From positions 1,550,001-1,614,000 of the forward strand of contig JAOANU010000002.1 in the NCBI GenBank assembly GCA_034387635.1: DNA of 64,000 nt, read 5' to 3'. The first letter of the stretch is position 1; each line of letters opens with the position of its first letter. The position numbers and the translations under genes are program-made. Positions 22,088-31,455 of the stretch are shown piece by piece. The notes beneath the pieces are model-generated. The model did no database searches, had not been told where the DNA came from, and worked only from the letters and a program-made list of their open reading frames with translations. The stretch is from Rhodosporidiobolus odoratus. Lineage: Eukaryota; Basidiomycota; Microbotryomycetes; Sporidiobolales; Sporidiobolaceae.

Positions 22088-22783
22088 AACTGTACGTTTC
22101 CTTCCCTTTCTTAACTTATCGCGGCTGTTTGCACAGTGTCCGAGAAGCATTTGACAATCACTGCTGTGATCATACTGCTAAAACTGCTTTTATCGCCTGC
22201 AGCCACTTACATACTTTCAAGCCCAGAAATCCGCTTCGCATGACCTTCCCATTCTTGTTTTTTGCTTGTCTGCCCCACCCATTGCGCTCCATACTGTCGT
22301 TCCATCCTGAAACCATCGCATTTTCGCTCTCACACCTTGTCGACTCTGTTGTTGTCCGGCCTTTTCAGTACCGCTGCAACTAAGTACGAGTTGCTCCTCG
22401 TTCCGAGATCCGCGAATGGTTCTCCAGCTTCTTCCGGGCCTGTAACTGCAATTTGTCCAAGGTAGCTTCGCTTACAGCCACTACGCTTGACTTGCAGTCC
22501 CTGGTGATAAGAGAAGAAAAGGGAAGCGAGACGGGCAGCAAAGGGAGGGAAACCGCGTGTATGAGATTGGCAAAGAAAGAGTCGCATGCGTATACAGATA
22601 CTAATGGATATGGGAGAGCAAGGTACCAGTCTGATAAGGTTCCATAAGGGTAAGAGTAGGGCGGAGTGAAGAAGAAGATTCATGCAAAAAAAAAAATGTC
22701 TGTTGTTGTTATCGTCGCGGGTTGTTGCTGACTCTGGAAGAGCGAGACCGGCTCGCCTTTCAAATGTCTCGGTTCAACGACGA
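22088..22783. other. Convergent intergenic, no gene seen
   Basis: 3' flanks of the FunK1-like gene (+) and the membrane-protein gene (-). Short pyrimidine tracts and an A10 run near 22685 are present. No coding content was recognised. Confidence 0.5.
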
Positions 22784-24634
22784 CTAAGCCATCGCACCGG
22801 CCAGCATCCTCTGCAATCCAGGATCCATAATCCTCCCCTCATCCTCACTCTCCTCCTCCTTCTCGACCTCTTCCTCCTTCAAAGTAAGTACCGCTCCCAA
22901 TCCTCCCTTCTCCTCCTCATTCCCCTTCAACCCAAACTCATCGACATCCTCACTAGTCTTGATTCCCGCTGCTCCTGCAGGTTGTTGGACACCCACCAGG
23001 GAAACGCCATGACGAGTGACACATGGCGAAGAAGCTGTGCGGGTGAGGGAAGCACGCGGGTTCGCGACAGTCGGGCTTGAGCCAGTTCGAAGAGAGGACA
23101 AGCGGGAAGTAGTGGATGAGGCGGAAAGGGTGGAGAGTGAAGCGCGACCGGCGACAGGTGATTCGAGGTTTAGATCCTCGGTCACATTGTCGGGGACGTC
23201 GAGACTGTGAAGAGGCGGTTGTTTATTGCAAGGAGCAACGATGAGGTCGAGGTCGGAGTTGAGGACGACCTCCTCCACATCAGATGGTTCCTGTCCTTTC
23301 TCTCATCCTCCTGCTGAGCTTCCCCTTTGCTTGACCTTGATTGCACAGCATCGACATGCTGATCCAAACCCGTCCTTGTCTCCATATCCTGAATGGCGAC
23401 CACATTCTTGACCTCGGCATACTTCGGCAAGACCCCCTCGAACTTGGTCCTCACGTCCAGCACAGCATGGGGCGAGGTCTCCGCTGTTGAGTAGCCAGAG
23501 GAAGAAGGGAAACGGCGTTCGAGCAACGTCGGACGGCGCGAAAGTGGAGCTTGTTGCGGGGCTGAGGTTGGAGAAGAAGCGATAGACGAGAGGGAGGGTA
23601 GGATGGACGCGATCGAAGGAGTACGAGCTGCGGACGACGAGGCGGAGAGAAATAGGGAAAGAGAACGGCGACATCAAGATTGATCTGTAGAAAAGGTGTC
23701 GGCGCCATGAGGTAGAGAGGACGCCGAGGTCGAGGTTGAAGAGGGAAGAACCGCGATCGCGATATGCTCAGGCGCTTCCTCCCCGCCTGCGAGCTTATCC
23801 TCTCCGAGTTTGGCGCCGCCGCTGGAAGGCTGAGCTACCGTGACCGTACAGTGACGCTGGTCACTGCCGACCAGCGTCGAAGAAGACAAGATCCAATTGA
23901 CCGCTGCTCGCCGGCCGCACAAGTGTATCAGTCTTGGCACTTTTTTGGGCGAAGGGTGTAGAAAAAGTGTGAGCGAAGCAACAAGACGAACCAGTCAACC
24001 CTTCCCTACCTCTCCCGCCCAACCCCCCTGCTCCCCTCTTCCCACTACCACCCCTCTGCCTCTCATCCCAAAACTCCCAGCAGCTCCACCCTGCCAGTAC
24101 CTCCAGGGTAGTGAGGAATGAGACCGACACGGCGGAGAGGAAGGTAAGAAAGGGGAAGGCATAAAGGGTTTCTTTCTGCGAGTTCAGTACCAACAGGATC
24201 AAGTCAGCCTTTTCGAACTCCCGGATCAGTAGCGCCGGGGAGTAGGACAGAAGACGTACGTAGACGCCTCAACTGAGTACCCACGCCGCGTGCGCCTCCA
24301 CTCCTAACACGAGCACACAAAAACCCGCCGTCATTTTCCAGCTCTTCTTCCTCTCAGCAACCCAACCGAAGAGGAGCAAGAAAGGGAATGAGGCGGTGAG
24401 AACAATGAGGATTATGCGGTATGGGGTAGAATGGAGCATGGGGTGGTGCGAGACGAGGGAGGTAGGCCAGGGATAGATAAGGAGGGTGTGAAGCCAGAGG
24501 CACTGCGCGAGGGAGGTAAGCAGGTGACAACGCTACGCGAAAGTAGCAGAATGTAATGGGCGGCGCACCTGGAATCCTATCACCCATCCACCGGCGACTA
24601 AGACCCCAACCTTGAACGCTAGACTACGATTGTG
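22784..24634 (-). CDS. Multi-spanning membrane protein, 3' portion of a TE-split gene
   Basis: Not recognised as a known family. Exons read on the minus strand are FKVGVLVAGGWVIGFQ, then CLWLHTLLIYPWPTSLVS with RIILIVLTASFPFLLLFGWV and KMTAGFCVLVLGVEAHAAW, then KETLYAFPFLTFLSAVSVSF. That gives four likely membrane helices. Cytosolic-type exons follow, including SPHAVLDVRTKFEGVLPKYA and EPSDVEEVVLNSDLDLIVAP, and a Ser-rich and then acidic tail ending MLAGAMA (stop at 22784). No ATG lies upstream before the retrotransposon LTR begins. The likeliest reading is that this is the second half of the gene whose first half starts at 32911, with the element sitting in an intron. Splicing between the membrane exons and the tail is partly guessed. 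Confidence 0.6.
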
Positions 24635-24642
24635 ACTTCTCG

Positions 24643-25032
24643 TGCAAGCCGCACCGTCTTCGAGCCGGAGGCGAGGACAGGCGACGAGCCGGGAGGGAGG
24701 AGGAGGTTGAGAGGGTTGCGCTGAACGATTACTCTTCGGTTACGGAAAGAGTAACAGTGATTCGAGCGTTGTATTCGACAAGGTATATCGGTAGATGTAG
24801 CCTAGAGAAGAGAAGAACCAAAATCTACGACCCCAAGCTCCGGCTCATGTTGACCCAACATCTATCTCTGAGCTCATGCGGGGTGATAAGATAGATCCGT
24901 CTGCAGGATGCGTCAACAAGAACTCAGTACGCTTGGTTCGAGAAAGGAAAGGAAAGAATGTTCGGAAGAAATAAAGGAATCGACTCAGCTTATTCGGGGG
25001 AGTCGGTTCGAGCGAGGTTGCTAAACCTTGCA
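24643..25032 (-). repeat. 3' LTR of the gypsy element
   Basis: 390 bp, colinear with the 5' LTR copy and 99.2 % identical by direct comparison. The integrase reading frame runs 43 nt into it before stopping. Confidence 0.95.
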
Positions 25033-26405
25033 CCCACCCCCCCAGAGAAGGAAGCGTACACTGAAGACAACAAAACCGCCATCTTCCTCCGGGGCTTCAC
25101 GACCGTCCCACGAGCCTCTTTCAGTGCGACATAGGCGGCAACCGACTCTTGAGCGGTCCTCGACAACTCCGCTGCGTCACGCCACTGGTCTTCTGCCGAG
25201 GAGTAGCCGAGATACCGGACGCAGTACTGGCGTTTACCGTATCGAGTACGATCGTCGACGACCCGTTCAATCAAATATTCCGGCTCGGTGTTGTCGGTGG
25301 CGAGAACGACCGGTGGAGGCGAAGTGAAGGAACGAGAAGGGAAACGATCATTGTCGTTGGGGAAGTGAGGGCGAAGTTTCGAGGCGTGGAAGCGGGAGTG
25401 TATGCGGAGGTGAGGTGGGAGAGCAAAGGAGTAGGTGGAAGAGCGAGAGTCGGCGGATTCGATGGTGTAAGGACCGATGAATTTAGGGAGGAACTTCCCT
25501 GCCAGCCCTTTTGGCATCTTCATACCCGCTGTAGAAATATACGCCTTATCCCCCACAACGAAGACCCCTTCATCGGAACGGCGATGCTTGTTCTCCTGGT
25601 GCGTCGTCGAAATGCGAGCCGCTAAAATGGCATCGCTCGCCTTCAAGGCGTTCAGACGAGACCGTCCGGCGAAACCTTCAGCGGCAAGGTCGGCGGATGG
25701 AGACGGGTCGAAGGAGAGATGGGGAAGCGAGCGAGGAAGGAAGCCGTGAACGACTTCAAACGGCGCAGGGAGAGCGATGGAGGGCGACGACGAGTTGAGC
25801 GCAAATTCGGTTGCCGTGATGAGAGAAGGCCATTCGTCCTGATTATCCTCACAGAGAATGCGCAGGATTTGCCCCACCGTCTTATTCGTTACCTCCGCGC
25901 GACCATCCGTCTGCGGATGAGCGGCGGTTGACATCTTGAGCGAGGTCCCGAGGCGTCGATGCAGGGAAGACCAGAACGACGACGTCAACTTCGGGTCGCG
26001 GTCGCTGACGATGGCGAGGGGAAGTCCGAAGCGACGGAAGACGGTGGAGTGGAATTCGTCGGCGACTTGCGAAGCGGTTGCCGTGGATGGAAGGGGAAGG
26101 AGGACGACCATACGGGAAAGGTAATCGGTTACGGTAAGGATGGAGTCGACAACCGTACCGCGGTAGGGAACGGGAGGAAGACCGACGATAAAGTCCATAC
26201 CGACCATGGACCACGGGACGGAAGGAACCGGGAGCGGGTGGAGAAGGCCGTAGGGTTTAGCCGTTGATGTTTTGTTGCGGGCGCAAGACTCACACCCCCG
26301 GACATAGCTCTCGGTGTCCCTGACCGTGTCACGCCACCAGAAGAAACGACGGGCGTATGAAAGTGTTCTCGCCGCGCCTAAATGACCAACCGTACGATGG
26401 CAGTG
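24990..26405 (-). pseudogene. pol: Pol part 2: integrase with chromodomain-like tail, cut off by an in-frame stop
   Basis: Same reading frame as Pol part 1, directly after its TAA. It has an HHCC zinc finger (HRTVGH ... CESCARNK), then the DDE core with MDFIVGLPP (first Asp), VSDRDPKLTS (second Asp) and HPQTDGRAEV (Glu). The C-terminal part reads PEYLIERVVDDRTRYGKRQY and RYLGYSSAEDQWRDAAEL, which resembles the chromodomain of chromoviruses. Translation would have to restart or read through to make it, so this copy is probably non-autonomous. The frame ends at 24990, inside the 3' LTR. Confidence 0.85.
25033..25043 (-). promoter_or_regulatory. Polypurine tract (plus-strand primer)
   Basis: The minus strand reads GGGGGGGTGGG immediately next to the 3' LTR, the position and composition expected for the primer of second-strand cDNA synthesis. 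Confidence 0.75.
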
Positions 26406-29159
26406 TTAAACGACCTGTTCGACGAAGGTAGTAGGAGATGACGACGAGGAAGGAGGAGACCCAGAGGGAATGACGAGTAGGTGGGCATCGTTGTTGATGT
26501 AGAAGACGAGGTTATCGACGACGGAGAAGGCTGGAAAGGCCGCCGGGTTGGACATGATCTTGCCGCTGACAGAGTCGTTCCTCAAAGCCGAGCGCAAGGC
26601 ATCAACAAATGAAGGAGGGATACTCGTCAGTACCGTTGCATCCGGAAGGGAAAGAGGGGAAAGCAACGGCACCTTCAGCGCCTCAAGGCGAGCAGCAACA
26701 GCGGTGACCAATCCAGCCATTGCGAACTGCACTTGAGGCGAAAGAGAGCTGTTAAACGGTTCGTCATCATCCTCAGACGGGAGGGGCTCGTTCGCAACGG
26801 GAAGGTCAACCCCGTCCGAGCCATCGATCTCGGCTAATTGGGACAAGGCATCGGCGAGAGTGTTCTGCTTGCCCGGGATGAAGTCCCAGACGAAGTCGTA
26901 TTCCGCCAGAACTTCCCATAGGCGTACATGACGACGCGTCTGCTTGGGCAGCTGCGTCCAGTACGTCTTAAGCGGCTCGTGATCGCAGACGACGACGAAC
27001 GGCCATCCAACGAGGTGTTCATGCATCTTCCGGATACCGACAAAGACGCCTAGTAACTCCTGGTCCGTGGTGGAGTAGTTCCGTTGCGCCGAGTTGAACT
27101 TTGAAGAGAAGAAACGGATCGGATGTGCGTTCTCGCGTGTTGATCCCTGTCCGAGCCAACCTCCACAACCGAACATTGAAGCGTCAGTGAAAACGTACAA
27201 ACCTTCCGCTTTAGACTCGAGAGAGGCAAGGTTGACCGGGGAGAGCGTCTCCGGAACGAGAGACTTGAGGAGCTGGAAGGCGAATTCGCAGGCCGGAGAC
27301 CATACAAAATCGACCTTGCCGGTCAGACGGGTGATGGGGGCGGCGATCTCGTTGAGACGAGGGAGATGATCCCCCATCCATTGAACCGTTCCCATAAACC
27401 TCAAAACATCCTTCGCTGACTTGGGCGTAGGCCACCTCTGAACCATCTCCCACTTCTCGTCCGAGACATGAATCCCGTCGTCATCGATAATCGCTCCAAG
27501 AGCCTCCATACGCGGCACCATGAATTCCACCTTCGAGCGAGATAGGAAGAATTTGTAGTGGCGAAGAGTGGTGAAGACAATTTCGAGATAACGGAGATGG
27601 GCGCGGAATGAATTGGAATAGACGAGGACGTCGTCGTAGAAGATGTCGAGGAACCGACCGATGGCTTTGGCGAACATGAGGTAGCAGACCCGATGCATGG
27701 TATCGGGAGCGTTCCGGTCTCCTTGCTGCATGACATGCGAAACGAAGGTACCGTTCGGCGTAACGAATCCCGAGAGAGGAACGGACGCGAGAGTGAGACG
27801 TATCTGCTCATAGGCTTGCTTGAAGTCCAGCTTCGAGCGCACCTTATGACCCGCTACTCGCCCCCGAACGTCCTTCATGTCGGGAATTGGAGATGCGAGA
27901 GGGACTGTGTTCTCGTTGCGAGGCTTGAGGTTGACGACGAATCGGGCTTGCGACTTGTCGTGCTTGGGAACCGCGAACATGCTGCAAGCGCTATCGAGCG
28001 CTGCTGGTGACCAGAAACCGGTCTCGACGAACTTCCGCAAATGTGCGGTCCATTGAGCCTTGTAGCGGTCGGGGATGCGAGTGGCGAACGGGCGAACCTT
28101 GCAGTCGGCCTGCTGCAACTGAATCTCGTGATTGATGGGACGGAAGGGAGGTGGTCCTGGAAGTTCGTCAACAAAAATGTCATCGAACTTGCTCAGCAAG
28201 GACGCCAATGCCTGCCTTGCCTCCTCCTCTGAAAGATCATCTCCGTCTGGATCATCGTCGTCGACATCCAACATAGGGTTATGCGGCTCGAGATCAATGG
28301 ATTCAACTGCAGAACCCACGAGTTGCGAATCGACACCCGCGGAAAGAGCACAGAGAACGAATGAACTTAACTCGTCCGAGTCCATTGTCCGACCCGTATA
28401 TCCTAGGTCCTCGAGGTTGCGCGCCGGTTGCTCGCAGAACTCGCCCCGGTCGAAGTCGTAAACGTCTGCCGACGGTCCCGACGGCGCGACGAAGAGCTTG
28501 GAGGACGAGACGGCGGTACCGGTATCACGCATCCATGGAATGCCTAAGATTGCGTCCACTCCCCCAGGTAGGGGGCAAACAAAGAACGATCTCTCCTCCT
28601 CGACGACCTTCCCAACCGACACGGTTGCGGTCGTGAACAAGGAGAGACGCACCTGTTGCCCGTCCGCCGTGAGGTCGGCGTGAACGGGAGCCAGTAACCG
28701 ACGGACTTGAAGGCCTAGTCGGTGGACCAGCTGCGGGGAGAGAACGTCGGCTTGAGCCCCAGAGTCCACTAGCGACATCCCTGTCACTTCTACACCGTCA
28801 TCGGACGAGAACAAGGAAGGGACCGTCAAAGGCTGAGGGGCGATAGCGGGATCAGGAGGGGACTTAGCTCTGCGCTTGCACTTCCGTCTCTTTGTGGTCG
28901 CGGAAGAATTAGAGGTCACATCTTCTGCAATCGTTACAGGTACGGCTACGGGGGAAGGAGCAGTCAACGAATCGTCTACAAGGGTAGCTGACAGAACGAT
29001 CGAGGGAGAGGGAGGAGAAGAAGAGGAAGAGCCCTCCGCAGGAGTCGTGCGAGACGAAAGATAATCCCACATGTCCTCCACGGATGGATGCCCTCGTCCT
29101 TCAGAAATGCTAGCCGCAATGAGTTCCGCACATGGGCATGAAACCGTCGCGATAGGCAT
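26406..29159 (-). CDS. pol: Pol part 1: protease, reverse transcriptase, RNase H
   Basis: The frame is -1 relative to gag and is open upstream of its first Met (29159) to the slip site. Motifs in order: aspartic protease LVDSGAQADVLS (DSGA); RT with KLDFKQAYEQIRL, LSGFVTPNGTF and the catalytic FYDDVLVYS; RNase H with FTDASMFGCGGWLG, STTDQELLGVF, VVCDHEPLKTYW and QNTLADALSQL. The four acidic RNase H positions appear present. The frame ends at TAA 26406-26408 after EQVV, a position where full-length gypsy pols continue straight into the integrase zinc finger. Confidence 0.93.
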   Translation of the reverse strand: MPIATVSCPCAELIAASISEGRGHPSVEDMWDYLSSRTTPAEGSSSSSPPSPSIVLSATLVDDSLTAPSPVAVPVTIAEDVTSNSSATTKRRKCKRRAKSPPDPAIAPQPLTVPSLFSSDDGVEVTGMSLVDSGAQADVLSPQLVHRLGLQVRRLLAPVHADLTADGQQVRLSLFTTATVSVGKVVEEERSFFVCPLPGGVDAILGIPWMRDTGTAVSSSKLFVAPSGPSADVYDFDRGEFCEQPARNLEDLGYTGRTMDSDELSSFVLCALSAGVDSQLVGSAVESIDLEPHNPMLDVDDDDPDGDDLSEEEARQALASLLSKFDDIFVDELPGPPPFRPINHEIQLQQADCKVRPFATRIPDRYKAQWTAHLRKFVETGFWSPAALDSACSMFAVPKHDKSQARFVVNLKPRNENTVPLASPIPDMKDVRGRVAGHKVRSKLDFKQAYEQIRLTLASVPLSGFVTPNGTFVSHVMQQGDRNAPDTMHRVCYLMFAKAIGRFLDIFYDDVLVYSNSFRAHLRYLEIVFTTLRHYKFFLSRSKVEFMVPRMEALGAIIDDDGIHVSDEKWEMVQRWPTPKSAKDVLRFMGTVQWMGDHLPRLNEIAAPITRLTGKVDFVWSPACEFAFQLLKSLVPETLSPVNLASLESKAEGLYVFTDASMFGCGGWLGQGSTRENAHPIRFFSSKFNSAQRNYSTTDQELLGVFVGIRKMHEHLVGWPFVVVCDHEPLKTYWTQLPKQTRRHVRLWEVLAEYDFVWDFIPGKQNTLADALSQLAEIDGSDGVDLPVANEPLPSEDDDEPFNSSLSPQVQFAMAGLVTAVAARLEALKVPLLSPLSLPDATVLTSIPPSFVDALRSALRNDSVSGKIMSNPAAFPAFSVVDNLVFYINNDAHLLVIPSGSPPSSSSSPTTFVEQVV

Positions 29160-29230
29160 AGCGAGTTCATCAGTAGGATTAGAAGCGGGAGTCCGGGTAC
29201 TTAGAGGCGAGACGTAAGGTGGACTATGCC

Positions 29231-30751
29231 TTACATCTTGTCCCCTTTTCCCTCGTCCTCCGAGAGAACCTCAAAGCGGTTCTCCGACGCAACGTCGGGG
29301 GCCGGGGACGACGACGAGGAAGACGACACCGGAGCGAGGCTCAACCTTGCCAGAGCAGCCAGTACGACCACCTTAGGATCCTTCCTTGACGCCGTACACG
29401 CCTTGGAATAATGCGTCCCAATCTCACCGCAGTTATAACAACGTATCTGTTTGGACGACGGCCGGGACTTGGTGTCAGACCAACGTGAGCGCTCGTGGAG
29501 AGGATGCTCGGTCTGCCACAAGACGGCGGCGTCGATCCAATTTGATGCGCGCGAGGCTGCGGTGGAAATGGTTGGCTTAGATGCCTGTGGGCTTTGGGGA
29601 GAAGGATCGTTAGCGTTCTTTCGCGACGACGACGGAAGAGAGGAAGGCGTTGAGGAGGAGAAGGATGTCTTCTTCGAGGAGAAGGAAGCGAGGCCGTCGG
29701 TCAGAGCGGCCACCTTCACTACTTCCTCGAACGTCTCCTCGCTCTTCCCAAGCGCCTTCCGCGCTGCCAATTGTGTCTTCACGAAGTCTTGAACGCTAGG
29801 ATTGAGGCCTTGGACGAAGGTGGTTTGACGATCCAAGTCGTCGATGGTGCGATCAATGCAGGCGTCGGCCAGAGCGTCGAGCGAAGAACCGAAATCGCGG
29901 GCGCGCAAGTTGCCTTGACGGGCACCGCGATAGCGCTGCAACGCGACCTCAGCGGCATGATCATCCGCCCAATGAGAGCGGAGAGCCTGGAAGACGTTCT
30001 GCACCGATGCAAACAGGGATCTCCTGTTGCGAGCGTCAAACCAGGCTTGGGGAGAGGATGCAGAACCGTGAGTAGGCTCAGAAGAGAACAAGGAGCGGAG
30101 GATGTAGAAAGGTTGAGGTGTGAGCAACTCATCTATCCTCGCATTCAAATCCAGCTCCAAGCTGACCAGGTAGAGGGAAGCGGATTTGATCCAACCTTCC
30201 CGCTCCTGCCAGTCGTACTTGCCCGTCCATGGCTTGGGCTTGTCCAACTTGACCTTGACGCCAATGGTAGCTAACTTGACGCGGAGGAGTGGATCTTGAA
30301 CGATGTCGACATGCGGACGAGTACCACCCTGGACGGACAGAACTCGCTGCAGCGACTCCTTTTCATGCTCCAGGTCCTGAATACGTTGACGAATGACGTC
30401 TTCCTGCGCCTCAGCAGCGGACTGCGGCGGTACGACAGGTTTCTGATCCGCCGCCTCCGACTGCGCATCCTCCCTCCTCAACTTCGCTTCCACCCCATCC
30501 TTCAACTGTTCCTCCCTTTGCATGAACCCCGCAATACGCTCCTGGCGTGCGCGTTCATACTCATCCGCGGCCTGCTGGCGACGGAGGAGAGAGCCCACCG
30601 AAAGTCGAGAGCCCACGCTTGAAGGAGCGATAGGTGGGGCGGCAGTTGGCGGGGTCGCGATTGGCCGAGCCGGCGTCGTTGTTTCGCCAGCCCACACGTC
30701 GACGGGGTCGGTGTTGGCGGAGAGGGGATTGGACGAAGAGGAACTTGACAT
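29231..30751 (-). CDS. gag: Gag polyprotein of the gypsy element
   Basis: 506-residue structural protein of the retrotransposon particle. The N-terminus is Pro/Ala-rich, followed by a charged coiled-coil-like stretch (LRREDAQSEAADQK...RIQDLEHEKESLQRVL). A capsid-like helical region comes next (KPWTGKYDWQEREGWIKSAS ... FVQGLNPSVQDFVKTQLAAR). One CCHC zinc knuckle, CYNCGEIGTHYSKAC, binds nucleic acid. It ends SEDEGKGDKM and TAA (29231-29233). The slippery heptamer just before the stop shifts a fraction of ribosomes into pol. Confidence 0.92.
   Translation of the reverse strand: MSSSSSSNPLSANTDPVDVWAGETTTPARPIATPPTAAPPIAPSSVGSRLSVGSLLRRQQAADEYERARQERIAGFMQREEQLKDGVEAKLRREDAQSEAADQKPVVPPQSAAEAQEDVIRQRIQDLEHEKESLQRVLSVQGGTRPHVDIVQDPLLRVKLATIGVKVKLDKPKPWTGKYDWQEREGWIKSASLYLVSLELDLNARIDELLTPQPFYILRSLFSSEPTHGSASSPQAWFDARNRRSLFASVQNVFQALRSHWADDHAAEVALQRYRGARQGNLRARDFGSSLDALADACIDRTIDDLDRQTTFVQGLNPSVQDFVKTQLAARKALGKSEETFEEVVKVAALTDGLASFSSKKTSFSSSTPSSLPSSSRKNANDPSPQSPQASKPTISTAASRASNWIDAAVLWQTEHPLHERSRWSDTKSRPSSKQIRCYNCGEIGTHYSKACTASRKDPKVVVLAALARLSLAPVSSSSSSSPAPDVASENRFEVLSEDEGKGDKM
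29246..29252 (-). promoter_or_regulatory. -1 ribosomal frameshift site (G_GGA_AAA)
   Basis: In gag frame the codons are GAG GGA AAA GGG, so the heptamer G GGA AAA fits X_XXY_YYZ exactly. Slipping back one base gives GGG AAA AGG, which opens into the pol frame. That frame has no stop through to the protease region, while gag ends five codons later. Confidence 0.8.
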
Positions 30752-31035
30752 AACGGGGGGAAGAGAGTCGAATCGGACGGAGCGAACGAGGGAACGTTGG
30801 GCGGAGACGAAAGTGTCGAGGTCGGAGAGGCCGAAAGAAGGGGAGCGAATGCCGTGTGCTGATCGGCGAGGGAGAGGAGATGCAGAGTACTCCGACGAGG
30901 ATGCCGAAGATAGAGAGGAGGATTGAGGAGAGGGGTGTTCCGACGGAGGAGCGGAGGATTGGGCCGAGGCAAGCCCGAGGGATGAGACTGAGGATGGAAT
31001 GGCGGATGCAATCGAAAGCTCAACTGTTAAAAAAC

Positions 31036-31425
31036 TGCAAGCCGCACCGTCTTCGAGCCGGAGGCGAGGACAGGCGACGAGCCGGGAGGGAGGAGGAGGT
31101 CGAGAGGGTTGCGCTGAACGATTACTCTTCGGTTACGGAAAGAGTAACAGTGATTCGAGCGTTGTATTCGACAAGGTATATCGGTAGATGTAGCCTAGAG
31201 AAGAGAAGAACCAAAATCTACGACCCCAAGCTCCGGCTCATGTTGACCCAACATCTATCTCCGAGCTCATGCGGGGTGATAAGATAGATCCGTCTGCAGG
31301 ATGCGTCAACAAGAACTCAGTACGCTTGGTTCAAGAAAGGAAAGGAAAGAATGTTCGGAAGAAATAAAGGAATCGACTCAGCTTATTCGGGGGAGTCGGT
31401 TCGAGCGAGGTTGCTAAACCTTGCA
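31036..31425 (-). repeat. 5' LTR of the gypsy element
   Basis: 390 bp, TG...CA ends with a 5-bp inverted TGCAA/TTGCA. It differs from the other LTR at three positions (T/C in GGTYGAG, T/C in ATCTCYGAG, G/A in GTTCRAG), all transitions. Confidence 0.95.
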
Positions 31426-31455
31426 CCTCGTCTTGCTCGGATCCGCCCCAACGGT

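Larger units (their letters stand above)
24643..31425 (-). mobile_element. Ty3/gypsy LTR retrotransposon with chromodomain-like integrase tail
   Basis: A 6783-bp element, transcribed on the minus strand, with 390-bp LTRs, gag, and pol in the order protease, reverse transcriptase, RNase H, integrase (the Ty3/gypsy order). LTRs begin TGCAAG and end CTTGCA. Flanks TCTCG (24638-24642) and CCTCG (31426-31430) look like a 5-bp target duplication with one change. A polypurine tract abuts the 3' LTR. No canonical TGG-type primer-binding site follows the 5' LTR; the strand reads GTTTTTTAACAGTTG there. LTR identity (387/390) indicates recent insertion, but one in-frame stop in pol suggests this copy is defective. 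Confidence 0.95.

Noticed and set aside
24338..24596. ATG giving MGDRIPG as start of the 3' membrane-protein part
   Set aside because: That frame yields a Pro/His-rich peptide, while the overlapping frame is a chain of hydrophobic helices continuing through the next splice.
29159..29231. Separate ATG-initiated translation of pol
   Set aside because: The pol frame is open upstream of its first Met to a perfect -1 slip site, so frameshifting is the simpler explanation.
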